A DNA stretch of 9,953 bases from CAHJXF01 sp038254545 (GCA_038254545.1 JBBSGB010000075.1:1-9953); one strand, 5' to 3'; shown: positions 1 to 7,018, counted from the stretch's first letter. Notes: generated by a model not told the origin, from the sequence alone. Program-made: numbers and translations.

Positions 1-282
1 CGCGTCCAGACCTGCCTTCACATTGACGAAGAGTTGCGCGCTCGCGCCGTTGCGCATGCGGTAGTGTTCGAGATAAACGGGCAGCCAGCGCGCTGCCTCG
101 TCGCGGCCGATCAGGCGTTGCACCAGCGCCAGCGACCCCTCGCCGATCGCTTCGGCGACGACCTTATCGGCAACCGCCTCGCGTCCAGCGTCGGCCAGCA
201 TCGCGTTGACTGCCGATGCGATCTCGCTCAAGGTATCGACGAGCGTGCCGTCGAGGTCGATCAGGACCGCGCGTATCCTCAT
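1..282 (-). CDS. gph: Phosphoglycolate phosphatase, HAD family (N-terminal 94 residues, cut by window edge)
   Basis: This is the first 94 codons of a haloacid dehalogenase-like phosphatase; the rest lies left of base 1. HAD motif I is visible as DLDGTLVDT at residues 9-17, with Asp9 the expected nucleophile and Asp11 the general acid/base. The helical region after it fits a cap domain. The family member next to rpe is normally Gph, which dephosphorylates 2-phosphoglycolate in the cytoplasm. The ATG overlaps the rpe stop codon as ATGA (279-282), so the two are probably translationally coupled. In related bacteria rpe-gph is often followed by trpE, which may lie beyond the left edge. The fold is certain; the exact substrate rests on gene context. 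Confidence 0.88.
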   Translation of the reverse strand, partial: MRIRAVLIDLDGTLVDTLSEIASAVNAMLADAGREAVADKVVAEAIGEGSLALVQRLIGRDEAARWLPVYLEHYRMRNGASAQLFVNVKAGLDA

Positions 283-1001
283 GCGTCTGCAAGCGCCGCG
301 CGCATCTTCTGCATCACGCCGCGATAGCCGCCGTCGGCGTCGCGTTCGCCGAACACGGCGGAACCCGCCACGAAGGTGCACGCACCGGCGCGCGCGATGT
401 CCGCGATGTTGTCGACCTTCACGCCGCCATCGACTTCGAGCAGGATCTCGCGGCCGTTCTTCGCCTTGTATTCATCGATGCGGCGGCGCGCATCGGCGAG
501 CTTGACCAGCGCTTCCTCGATGAACGACTGCCCTCCGAAGCCCGGGTTGACCGACATGATCAGGATCAGATCGACGCGGTCCATCACGTAGTCGAGATAC
601 GAAAGCGGCGTAGCCGGATTGAAGACCAGCCCCGCCTTGCAACCGTGATCGCGGATCAGGTTCAGCGTGCGATCGACGTGATCGGACGCCTCGGGATGAA
701 AGCTGATGATGTTGGCGCCGGCGTCCGCGAAGTCGGGCACGATGCGATCGACCGGCTTGACCATCAGGTGCACGTCGATCACGGCCGGCGTGCCGTCGGG
801 CTTGATCGCATGCGGTCGCAGCGCCTTGCACACCATCGGCCCGATTGTGAGATTGGGCACGTAATGGTTGTCCATCACGTCGAAGTGTATGAAGTCCGCG
901 CCGGCCGCGAGCACGCGCTCGACCTCCTCGCCCAGGCGTGCGAAGTCGGCCGAGAGGATCGAAGGGGCGATGCGATAATTGCGACGATTCGTAGGTTCCA
1001 T
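279..1001 (-). CDS. rpe: Ribulose-phosphate 3-epimerase
   Basis: This 240-residue cytoplasmic TIM-barrel enzyme interconverts D-ribulose 5-phosphate and D-xylulose 5-phosphate in the pentose phosphate pathway and Calvin-type cycles. Family signatures are complete: IAPSILSADF (11-20), HFDVMDNHYVPN (39-50), DVHLMV (76-81), the phosphate-loop segment MSVNPGFGGQSF (149-160) and EVDGGV (189-194). The expected metal ligands are His39, Asp41, His78 and Asp191; Asp41 and Asp191 are the catalytic acids. The open frame runs on upstream without another ATG, so 1001 is the start, giving a protein about 15 residues longer than the E. coli enzyme. Its stop overlaps the gph start. It is divergent from apaG across 81 bases. 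Confidence 0.96.
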   Translation of the reverse strand: MEPTNRRNYRIAPSILSADFARLGEEVERVLAAGADFIHFDVMDNHYVPNLTIGPMVCKALRPHAIKPDGTPAVIDVHLMVKPVDRIVPDFADAGANIISFHPEASDHVDRTLNLIRDHGCKAGLVFNPATPLSYLDYVMDRVDLILIMSVNPGFGGQSFIEEALVKLADARRRIDEYKAKNGREILLEVDGGVKVDNIADIARAGACTFVAGSAVFGERDADGGYRGVMQKMRAALADA

Positions 1002-1023
1002 GGCGATCGGAAGTTGAGCTTCG

Positions 1024-1029
1024 AGTGTA
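1024..1029 (-). promoter_or_regulatory. Possible -10 element for rpe-gph
   Basis: On the minus strand this reads TACACT, a good match to a sigma-70 -10 box, about 22 bases before the rpe ATG. No good -35 hexamer is visible at 16-18 bases, so this is tentative. Confidence 0.25.
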
Positions 1030-1082
1030 CCGGAGCGCCCGGTCCGAACCACGTACCCAACACCACTGGACCCGCGCCATCC

Positions 1083-1457
1083 ATGCCCAACTATCGTCTG
1101 AACATCAGCGTCAAGACGCGCCACATTCCCGAGCAGTCGGACGCCAACGAAGCGCGCTATGTGTTCGCCTACACGATCACGATCACCAACACCGGCGACA
1201 TCGCATCGCAGGTCATCTCGCGGCACTGGATCATCACCGATGCCGAGGCGCACGTCGAAGAGGTCAAGGGGTTGGGGGTGGTCGGTCATCAACCGCTGCT
1301 GTCGCCCGGCGAGAGCTTCGAATACACGAGCGGCACGGCGCTCGCAACACCCAATGGATCGATGCGGGGCAGCTACTTCGTGGTGGCCGAGGACGGCACG
1401 CGCTTCGAGGCGGCGATTCCCGAATTCTCGCTTGCGGTGCCGAGGTCGTTGCACTGA
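1083..1457 (+). CDS. apaG: ApaG protein (Co2+/Mg2+ efflux-associated domain)
   Basis: This 124-residue protein matches the ApaG family over its full length, with an FN3-like beta-sandwich. Recognisable blocks are YVFAYTITITNTG (about 26-38), SRHWIITDAEAHVEEVKG (about 46-63), VVGHQPLLSPGESFEYTSG (about 66-84) and MRGSYFVVAEDG (about 93-104). The start is the only ATG at the right place for the family length (about 124-127). ApaG was named from the E. coli apaGH operon and has been linked genetically to cobalt/magnesium efflux, but its biochemical role is unsettled. Here it stands apart from apaH and ksgA and lies between rpe and mltA, a setting known from Burkholderia-like genomes. Its last 85 bases overlap a convergent small gene. 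Confidence 0.95.
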   Translation: MPNYRLNISVKTRHIPEQSDANEARYVFAYTITITNTGDIASQVISRHWIITDAEAHVEEVKGLGVVGHQPLLSPGESFEYTSGTALATPNGSMRGSYFVVAEDGTRFEAAIPEFSLAVPRSLH

Positions 1458-1603
1458 GTTCGTTCTTCGGCCGATGCGACCTCTTCACGCGCGAGACGTT
1501 GCATCTCCTCGCGCTCGCGCCGCTGCGTGGGCCCAAGCGTCCACCACACGATGAAGAGCAGGAGGCCGACCGCGACCATCGCCTCGACTACCAATATCCA
1601 CAT
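1373..1603 (-). CDS. Small single-span membrane protein, hypothetical
   Basis: This is a 76-residue reading frame. Residues 1-23 form a clear transmembrane helix (start WILVVEAMVAVGLLLFIVWW), followed by a highly charged segment rich in Arg and Glu (about 28-48) and a polar Ser/Thr-rich tail. The pattern is a bitopic protein anchored near its N-terminus with a cytoplasmic helical tail, and such small genes occur between apaG and mltA in related bacteria as far as I recall. A Shine-Dalgarno-like AGGGA lies 10 bases before the ATG. The gene converges on apaG and overlaps its 3' end by 85 bases. The first 50 residues look most convincing, while the last 26 lie opposite apaG and may be less constrained. 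No function can be assigned. Confidence 0.6.
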   Translation of the reverse strand: MWILVVEAMVAVGLLLFIVWWTLGPTQRREREEMQRLAREEVASAEERTQCNDLGTASENSGIAASKRVPSSATTK

Positions 1604-2936
1604 GTCTGCCAAGTCCCTGGAAACGAACTGCGCCGAGCCCTTGCATTCTATCGATGCAACGGCGTTGCATCGGTGCGCGCGCTCACGCGGCCGCAGGTTC
1701 GTTCGTGCATCGCTCGTCGCATGCCTTGCGATTCTCGCTGCGTGTGCGACGCCGCCTGCGCCTGTGCCGACGCCCGTGCCGTCCCCGCCTTCGCCGCAGC
1801 CTGCACCAACGCCTGCACCCATACCCACGACCGCGCCGACAGCAAAGCCCATCCTCGAACCCGTGTCGTGGTCGGCGCTGCCGGGCTGGCCTGACGACCC
1901 GCTGGTCGACGCGTGGCCCGCCTTCCTTGCGTCGTGCAACGCGCTCGCGAAGAAAGCCGAGTGGACCGCGGTCTGCGCGAGCGCACGCGCGCTCGATGGC
2001 AACGATGCGCTCACGATCCGAAATTTCTTCGAGAGCCGCTTCGTTCCGAATCGCGTGACGACCACCACCGGCAACGACAGCGGGCTCGTGACCGGCTATT
2101 ACGAGCCGCTGCTGCACGGCAGCCGCGTTCCCGTCGCGCCTTATCTCACGCCGCTCTACCGCGTTCCCGACGACCTGTTGATCGTCGACATGAGCTCCCT
2201 CTATCCCGAGTTGAAGGGCAAGCGCCTGCGCGGCAAGCTCACGGGCCGTACCGTCGTGCCCTATCCATCTCGCGGCGATCTCGACGCGAGCGGCGCGTTG
2301 CGCGGCGAGGAAGTGCTGTGGGTCGGTGATCCGATCGAAGCCTTCTTCCTCGAGATCCAGGGATCGGGCCGCGTGCAGTTGTTCGACGCAGGACGCACGA
2401 CCGAGACGGTGCGGCTCGCATACGCCGACCAGAACGGACAGCCATACAAATCGATCGGCCGTTGGCTGATCGATCAAGGCGAGATGACGCTCTCGCAAGC
2501 ATCGATGCAGAACATCAAGTCGTGGGCGATCACGCATCCCGATCGACTCCGCGAACTGCTCGACGCCAATCCCAGCGAGGTGTTCTTCAAGGAGGAGAAG
2601 ATCGTCGATCCGTCGCAGGGACCGAAGGGCGCGCTGGGCGTGCCGCTCACTCCACAGCGTTCGATTGCCGTCGATACGAAAATCGTGCCGCTGGGCGCGC
2701 CGGTGTTTCTTGCGACCACGCAGCCGCTGTCGGACGCGCCGTTGCAGAGGCTCGTGATGGCGCAGGACACCGGTGGCGCGATTGCCGCCCCGCCGGGAGG
2801 CGCGGTGCGTGCGGATTACTTCTGGGGCTTCGGCACGGAGGCCGGCGATAATGCGGGGCGCATGAAGCAGCAGGGGCGAATGTGGGTGCTGCTTCCGCGC
2901 GCGAACCAGCCGGGCAGCAACGCTGCGGATCGATGA
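1602..2936 (+). CDS. mltA: Membrane-bound lytic murein transglycosylase A (lipoprotein)
   Basis: MltA cleaves the beta-1,4 bond between MurNAc and GlcNAc in peptidoglycan and leaves 1,6-anhydroMurNAc; it is anchored to the outer membrane by lipid. An Arg-rich n-region and hydrophobic stretch end in the lipobox LAAC, followed by a long Pro/Ala/Thr linker. The MltA domain follows, with VTGYYEP, the segment EAFFLEIQGSGRVQL and the C-terminal 3D domain VMAQDTGGAI ... RADYFWGFG ... AGRMKQQG, whose Asp in QDTGG is the expected catalytic acid. The start is uncertain. ATG 1602 (444 residues) is the nearest ATG but gives an overlong n-region; TTG 1641 or TTG 1665 (423 residues) would give a more normal lipoprotein signal. 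No start has a good ribosome binding site. It is followed by the amidohydrolase after 11 bases. Confidence 0.93.
   Translation: MSAKSLETNCAEPLHSIDATALHRCARSRGRRFVRASLVACLAILAACATPPAPVPTPVPSPPSPQPAPTPAPIPTTAPTAKPILEPVSWSALPGWPDDPLVDAWPAFLASCNALAKKAEWTAVCASARALDGNDALTIRNFFESRFVPNRVTTTTGNDSGLVTGYYEPLLHGSRVPVAPYLTPLYRVPDDLLIVDMSSLYPELKGKRLRGKLTGRTVVPYPSRGDLDASGALRGEEVLWVGDPIEAFFLEIQGSGRVQLFDAGRTTETVRLAYADQNGQPYKSIGRWLIDQGEMTLSQASMQNIKSWAITHPDRLRELLDANPSEVFFKEEKIVDPSQGPKGALGVPLTPQRSIAVDTKIVPLGAPVFLATTQPLSDAPLQRLVMAQDTGGAIAAPPGGAVRADYFWGFGTEAGDNAGRMKQQGRMWVLLPRANQPGSNAADR
1641..1672. promoter_or_regulatory. Dyad-symmetric element, three TTGCAT half-sites
   Basis: CGATGCAAC (1652-1660) and its exact complement GTTGCATCG (1664-1672) are separated by GGC, a perfect 9-bp inverted repeat. 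A further TTGCAT at 1641-1646 pairs with ATGCAA at 1654-1659, so three half-sites alternate in direction. A minus-strand TAGAAT (1645-1650), a possible -10 box for the small membrane protein gene, sits between the first two. The element is at the 5' end of mltA and could be an operator or an mRNA hairpin. The symmetry is directly visible; the role is inferred. Confidence 0.45.
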
Positions 2937-2940
2937 AGGG
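2936..2940 (+). promoter_or_regulatory. Ribosome binding site fixing the amidohydrolase start
   Basis: AAGGG lies 7 bases before ATG 2948 and just after the mltA stop. It favours ATG 2948 over the in-frame ATG 2933, which overlaps the mltA stop and would spoil the compact lipoprotein signal. Confidence 0.6.
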
Positions 2941-2947
2941 AAACAAG

Positions 2948-4654
2948 ATGAAACGTCGCGACAGGATCGTGAGTGCCACGCTCGCCGTGCTCGCGCTTGC
3001 AGGCTGCGCATCGGTCGACCAACAGCGCGGCGATGCTCCAGCCGACCTGATCCTGAGAAACGGGAAGGTCATCACGGTCGACGACACGTTCTCGATCCGC
3101 CAGGCGATCGCGATCCGAAACGGCATCGTGGCCGCAGTCGGCAGCGACCAGGACGTCTCGCGGCTCGCGGGCCCTGGAACACGCATCATCGACCTCCACG
3201 GACGCGCGGTCATTCCGGGGTTGATCGACGCACACCTGCACAACGCCGGCGGAGGATCCGGGGTCGATCTTTCGACGGTGCGTTCGCTCGCAGAACTGCT
3301 GGGCGCGATCGATCGCGCGGCCAAGCTCGCGCACGACGGCGAGTTGATTGTTTCAAATCCCGACTGGCACGAGGCCCAGCTCAACGAGAAGCGCCTGCCA
3401 AGTCGCAGCGAGCTCGACCGGGCCGCGCCGAACAACCCGGTCGTGCTGATTCGCGGGGGTCACGAGTACATCCTCAACTCTCGCGCACTGGCCAAATGGA
3501 ACATCACCAAAGACACCAGGTCGCCGGCTGGCGGAGAGATCGGACGCGAGCACGATGGCAGTCTCAATGGCGAGCTGGTCGATACCGCGAAGGGGCTCAT
3601 CCAGCTGCCTCCGCCACCGAAGCTAGTGGCCGAAGAGATCGTGGCACAGATGGGCCGCCTGAATTCGGTCGGCATCACGGGAATTCGCATCCCCGGTGCG
3701 TTCCAGCTCGGAGGCGATCCGATCACGCCCTATCGCTTTTTCCAGCAGCTCAAGGCCGACCACAAGCTGACGCTACGGGTCAATTACCTGATGCGCATTT
3801 ACGATTACTCGAGCCCGCAACGGGTGCGCGAGACCATCGAGAAATGGGGTGTCAAGCCCGACGAAGGCGACGGGTGGCTGCGCATCGGCGGCATGAAGAC
3901 GCTGGTCGACGGCGGCTTCGAAGGCGGCCACATGCGTGAACCGTATGCCGAGCCCTACGGCCGCAATGGCACGTACAAGGGCATCGAAGTGGTCTCACGC
4001 GATCGCTACATCCCGGTGGTGCGCGAACTCAATCGGCTGGGATGGCGCGTAGCGACCCACGCGGTCGGCGATGCGGCGATCGATGAAGTCCTCGATGCAT
4101 ACGAGGCCGCGAACCGGGACCAGCCGATTAACGGCAAACTGTGGGTGATCGAGCACGCATTCATCGCGCGGCCCGATCATTATCCGCGGATGCGCGCACT
4201 CGGACTGGCGATCTCTGCGCAGGATCATCTCTATCTCGCGGCGCCGAGCATGAAGGCCTACTGGGGACGCGATCGCGCCGAGAACGTGACGCCGATGGCG
4301 ACGTTCCTGCGCGAAGGCTTTCTCGTGGCTGCAGGAACCGATTCCCCCGTGATTCCGTACTCGCCGTTCTGGGCGATCTATCACTTCGTCACGCGCGACA
4401 CCATCTCCGACGGGGTGTACGGTCCCCACGAACGCGTATCGCGCGAGCAGGCCTTGCGGGCCTATACCATCAACAGCGCGAAGCTGACTTTCGAGAGCGA
4501 CCTCAAAGGGTCGCTCGAGGTCGGCAAGTTCGCAGACCTCGTCGTGCTATCCGGCGACATCCTCACCGTGCCGGAAAAGGACATCGAACGCATGCGCGCG
4601 CTGGCAACCATGGTCGATGGAAGATTCGTCTATATTGCCGACGATTTCCGCTGA
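2948..4654 (+). CDS. YtcJ-like metal-dependent amidohydrolase, lipoprotein
   Basis: This 568-residue protein has a lipoprotein signal (KRRD, hydrophobic stretch, lipobox LAGC, Cys20) and then an amidohydrolase-superfamily enzyme of the YtcJ type (amidohydrolase family 3, COG1574-like). The N-terminal beta-sandwich strand ADLILRNGKVITVD (32-45) leads to the barrel motif PGLIDAHLHN, with metal ligands His96 and His98. Other expected active-site residues are Lys317 in GGMKTLVDGG, His371 in ATHAVGD, His403 in IEHAF and Asp465 in AAGTDSP. The C-terminal GSLEVGKFADLVVLSGD (521-537) closes the composite domain. All key residues are present, so it should be active, but the substrate is unknown. Co-transcription with mltA is likely (11-base gap). 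The lipid anchor places it in the envelope, unlike the cytosolic forms common in this family. Confidence 0.9.
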   Translation: MKRRDRIVSATLAVLALAGCASVDQQRGDAPADLILRNGKVITVDDTFSIRQAIAIRNGIVAAVGSDQDVSRLAGPGTRIIDLHGRAVIPGLIDAHLHNAGGGSGVDLSTVRSLAELLGAIDRAAKLAHDGELIVSNPDWHEAQLNEKRLPSRSELDRAAPNNPVVLIRGGHEYILNSRALAKWNITKDTRSPAGGEIGREHDGSLNGELVDTAKGLIQLPPPPKLVAEEIVAQMGRLNSVGITGIRIPGAFQLGGDPITPYRFFQQLKADHKLTLRVNYLMRIYDYSSPQRVRETIEKWGVKPDEGDGWLRIGGMKTLVDGGFEGGHMREPYAEPYGRNGTYKGIEVVSRDRYIPVVRELNRLGWRVATHAVGDAAIDEVLDAYEAANRDQPINGKLWVIEHAFIARPDHYPRMRALGLAISAQDHLYLAAPSMKAYWGRDRAENVTPMATFLREGFLVAAGTDSPVIPYSPFWAIYHFVTRDTISDGVYGPHERVSREQALRAYTINSAKLTFESDLKGSLEVGKFADLVVLSGDILTVPEKDIERMRALATMVDGRFVYIADDFR

Positions 4655-4689
4655 CGAGTTCTGCTGGCGAATTCTTGCTGACGCCGCGC

Positions 4690-5520
4690 TCAGCCAGCGA
4701 GCAGCTTCTCGAGTTCCGCCGTATCGATCGCGCCTTCGACGCGCTTGTTGTTCGAGAAGAACAGCGTCGGCGTTCCTTCCACCTTCAGCTTCTTGCCCAG
4801 CTCAAGCGTCTTGTCGATCGGGGTCTGGCATGCGCCCTCGCCGGTCAGCGCGGTTCCGCTCTGCATCCAGTCGCTCCACGCCTTCGAACGATTGGCCGCG
4901 CACCACACCTGCTTGGATTTCGCGAGCGAATCGGGGCCCAGTATCGGGTAGAGGAATACGTAGATCGTCACGTCACCGATGTCGTGGATCGATTTTTCGA
5001 GACGCTTGCAGTAGCCGCAGTTGGGGTCCTCGAAGATCGCGACCTGGCGCTTGCCATTGCCCTTGACGACCTTGACGGCAGTGTCGAGCGGCAGGTCGGC
5101 GAACTTGATCTGGGGAAGCGACGCCTGCTTGATCGCTTCGACGCGCTTTCTCGTCAGGTTCTCGCGCGAGCGCAGGTCGATCAGGTTGCCGACCACGATG
5201 TAGTTGCCGGTCGCATCGGCATAGAAGATGTCGTTGTCGATGCGGATTTCGTAGAGTCCCGCGATCGGCAGGCGTGTGATGCTGTCGATGGTTGCGCCAA
5301 GACGCGTCTCGAGGTTCTTCTTGAGTGTCGCGTCGACGACCGGCGCGCCGCCCGCGTTGTTCGCGTTGTTTGTCGACGTAGTCGCGCCCGGCGTCAGGAT
5401 CTGAGCCGCGGTCGGCGCGCTTTGCGTTTGCGCGAATGCGCCCGATGCGAACCACGATACGGCGAGCATTGCAGCGATGAAAAGTTGCGCCGAACCCAAG
5501 CGCCTGAAAACGAAATTCAT
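4690..5520 (-). CDS. dsbC: Thiol:disulfide interchange protein DsbC (disulfide isomerase)
   Basis: This 276-residue periplasmic protein has a Sec signal peptide (residues 1-30, ending ASGAFA). After a low-complexity Thr/Asn/Gly stretch (about 45-58) comes the DsbC N-terminal dimerisation domain, including GLYEIRIDNDIFYADATGNY (89-108). A linker helix leads to the thioredoxin-fold domain with active site CGYC (Cys168, Cys171) and the cis-Pro loop GTPTLFF (Pro251). Cys207 and Cys231 match the second, structural disulfide of DsbC. The protein reshuffles wrong disulfides in secreted proteins and is kept reduced by DsbD. GGAG sits 5 bases before the ATG. It lies 75 bases downstream of the UbiH-family gene, probably in one operon, and converges on the amidohydrolase with a 35-base gap. 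Confidence 0.95.
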   Translation of the reverse strand: MNFVFRRLGSAQLFIAAMLAVSWFASGAFAQTQSAPTAAQILTPGATTSTNNANNAGGAPVVDATLKKNLETRLGATIDSITRLPIAGLYEIRIDNDIFYADATGNYIVVGNLIDLRSRENLTRKRVEAIKQASLPQIKFADLPLDTAVKVVKGNGKRQVAIFEDPNCGYCKRLEKSIHDIGDVTIYVFLYPILGPDSLAKSKQVWCAANRSKAWSDWMQSGTALTGEGACQTPIDKTLELGKKLKVEGTPTLFFSNNKRVEGAIDTAELEKLLAG

Positions 5521-5595
5521 GAAGACTCCACTTTCGAGGGAGAGGCGCGGCCGTGCCGCGAGACTAATACGAACGAGATACGAACGGGCGCGCCG
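5521..5595 (-). other. Spacer between UbiH-family gene and dsbC: direct repeat and hairpin
   Basis: Two exact copies of TACGAACG (5568-5575 and 5579-5586, plus strand) have an 11-base period, about one helical turn. A perfect hairpin follows toward dsbC: CGCGGC (5546-5551), loop CGT, GCCGCG (5555-5560). There is no T-run after the hairpin on the minus strand, so it is not a classic terminator. It could be a 5' leader structure of dsbC or chance in GC-rich DNA. Confidence 0.35.
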
Positions 5596-6861
5596 TTACG
5601 GATTGCCCGAGGCCTGCCCGATCAAAAGTCGCTTGAGCGGCGGCATGCGATCGACGACTCGCATGCCCAGTGTACGCAAGCGCGCGACGCTCGCATGTTC
5701 GGACGCGAACAGGCGTGCGAGGCCATCGGTCATCTGCCGCATCGCGAACACCGGTTCGGCGCGCGCGCGTTCGTAACGACGCAACAAAACCGGGTCGCCG
5801 CAATCGCGAAACGACTCGCGCGCGGTGAGGATGTCGAGCAGGACTTCCACGTCCTGCAAGCCGAGATTGAGACCCTGTCCCGCGAGCGGATGCACGACAT
5901 GCGCGGCGTCACCGACGAGCGCACCGCGCGGCGCGATCATGCGGTGCGCGAATTGCATCGTGAGCGGAATCGAAACCAGAGGATCGAGCGCTTCGAGAGG
6001 ACCGAGCGCGGGACCAGTCGCGTGCGCAGACTGGCTCGCGACCAACGCGGACAGACGCGCCGCGACTGCGATCGATCCGCCGCGCATCAACTCTTCGGCG
6101 ATTGCGTCCGGCGCCGACCACACCAGCGAAACGGCATGCCTGCCGTCGATGTCCGGCAACGGCAGCAGTGCGACCACGCCCTCGTCGGTAAACCATTGAA
6201 AGGCCGTACCGGCATGTGCGCGTGCGCATGCGAAGTTGCCGACCACCGCCCTCTGATCGTAGGGTTTGGTCGCCGTTGTGACCGCAAAGGCTGCGCGCGT
6301 GGGTGACTGCGCACCATCGGCCGCGATCACCAGCCGCGCATGACTGATGCCGCGGTCGGTCTTGATGCTCGCGTACTCGTCGGCGATCGTCACTTGCGAC
6401 GCGAAACCCTCGATGCGCGTGATCCCCGGAAAATAGCTCGCAGCCGCATCGAGCACGCGCGACAATTCGCGATGCTCGACGATGGTCGCGAGCGTTTCGA
6501 TCGCAGCCTCGTAGGCGCCGAAGTGCAAAGCCGCGCGCGCTTCGCGATCACCATAGACGCGCATGTCGTACACCGGCGCGATGCGCGACGAGTCGAGTTG
6601 CGGCCAGATGCGGAGCGTCTCGAGAAAGCGTCGCGTGGAGGGACTGAGCGCATAGACGCGCGCATCGAAGTCGGTCTTGCTCGTCGCGCCTTCGCTGGGA
6701 GGATGGTCGCGGCCCGCGATCCAGATCGTCGCGAGGCCCGCATGCGCCGCGCCGAGCGCGGCCGCGGCGCCCACGATGCCGCCGCCGATCACGGCAACGT
6801 CTGCAATGGAAGTGGGTGACGCGGCGTTGGCAGGCCGCGCCGCATCGGCCCTGGAGTTCAT
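5596..6861 (-). CDS. UbiH/UbiF/COQ6-family FAD-dependent hydroxylase
   Basis: This 421-residue flavoprotein monooxygenase belongs to the UbiH/UbiF/VisC/COQ6 group, which hydroxylates the ring of ubiquinone precursors at the cytoplasmic face of the inner membrane. The N-terminal Rossmann motif VIGGGIVGAAAALGAAHAG (24-42) binds FAD. ADG (181-183) in VIAADGAQSPTR and the second FAD motif GDAAHVVHPLAGQGLNLGL (317-335) are both intact. YALSPSTRRFL (70-80) is also typical. Which ring position is used cannot be told from sequence, so I give no symbol. A -10 box lies only 6 bases before the ATG and no Shine-Dalgarno is seen, suggesting a leaderless transcript. A later GTG at codon 24 would break the FAD motif. 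It is divergent from tRNA-Phe and upstream of dsbC, a neighbour pair seen in other betaproteobacteria. Confidence 0.9.
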   Translation of the reverse strand: MNSRADAARPANAASPTSIADVAVIGGGIVGAAAALGAAHAGLATIWIAGRDHPPSEGATSKTDFDARVYALSPSTRRFLETLRIWPQLDSSRIAPVYDMRVYGDREARAALHFGAYEAAIETLATIVEHRELSRVLDAAASYFPGITRIEGFASQVTIADEYASIKTDRGISHARLVIAADGAQSPTRAAFAVTTATKPYDQRAVVGNFACARAHAGTAFQWFTDEGVVALLPLPDIDGRHAVSLVWSAPDAIAEELMRGGSIAVAARLSALVASQSAHATGPALGPLEALDPLVSIPLTMQFAHRMIAPRGALVGDAAHVVHPLAGQGLNLGLQDVEVLLDILTARESFRDCGDPVLLRRYERARAEPVFAMRQMTDGLARLFASEHASVARLRTLGMRVVDRMPPLKRLLIGQASGNP

Positions 6862-6867
6862 CGACGA

Positions 6868-6873
6868 ATTATA
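6868..6873 (-). promoter_or_regulatory. TATAAT -10 box of the UbiH-family gene
   Basis: A perfect TATAAT on the minus strand is followed by 6 bases and then the ATG at 6861, so transcription would start at or next to the start codon. No recognisable -35 hexamer is present at the expected distance. Confidence 0.5.
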
Positions 6874-6892
6874 GCGAGGGCCGCCCCGTCGC

Positions 6893-6922
6893 TTGCCGCT
6901 GTCTCGACGCGCTGCGTATAAT
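6893..6922 (+). promoter_or_regulatory. tRNA-Phe promoter
   Basis: TTGCCG (6893-6898) as -35 and a perfect TATAAT (6917-6922) as -10 are separated by 18 bases. The GC-rich stretch CCGCACCC after the -10 is typical of discriminators of stable RNA promoters under stringent control; that regulation is inferred. The mature tRNA starts 11 bases after the -10. Confidence 0.8.
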
Positions 6923-6932
6923 CCGCACCCTT

Positions 6933-7008
6933 GGCTCGGTAGCTCAGTCGGTAGAGCAGCGGATTGAAAATCCGCGTGTCGGTGGTTCGATTCCGCCCCG
7001 AGCCACCA
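6933..7008 (+). tRNA. tRNA-Phe (anticodon GAA)
   Basis: This 76-base tRNA has the acceptor stem GGCTCGG (6933-6939) pairing with CCGAGCC (6998-7004). The D-arm contains AGCTCAG and GGTAGAGC. The anticodon arm GCGGA-TTGAAAA-TCCGC carries GAA, and the T-arm contains GGTTCGATTCC. Discriminator A7005 and CCA (7006-7008) are encoded. It reads UUC and UUU. A promoter lies directly upstream and a terminator 10 bases downstream, so it is a single-gene transcript. tRNA 3' ends like this one are common integration sites, and the DNA to its right looks decayed. Confidence 0.98.
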
Positions 7009-7018
7009 GTGGAATCAT

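Noticed and set aside
216..1082. Long plus-strand frame upstream of and in frame with apaG
   Set aside because: It is antisense to rpe and gph, is Arg/His/Asp-rich with no domain, and exists only because GC-rich codons rarely give stops on the opposite strand. Only the part from ATG 1083 is apaG.
1683..3011. 442-codon minus-strand frame opposite mltA
   Set aside because: Arg-rich composition without motifs, fully antisense to a clear MltA protein.
4141..6306. 721-codon plus-strand frame
   Set aside because: It runs through the end of the amidohydrolase and antisense through dsbC and most of the UbiH-family gene; composition is typical of a high-GC shadow frame.
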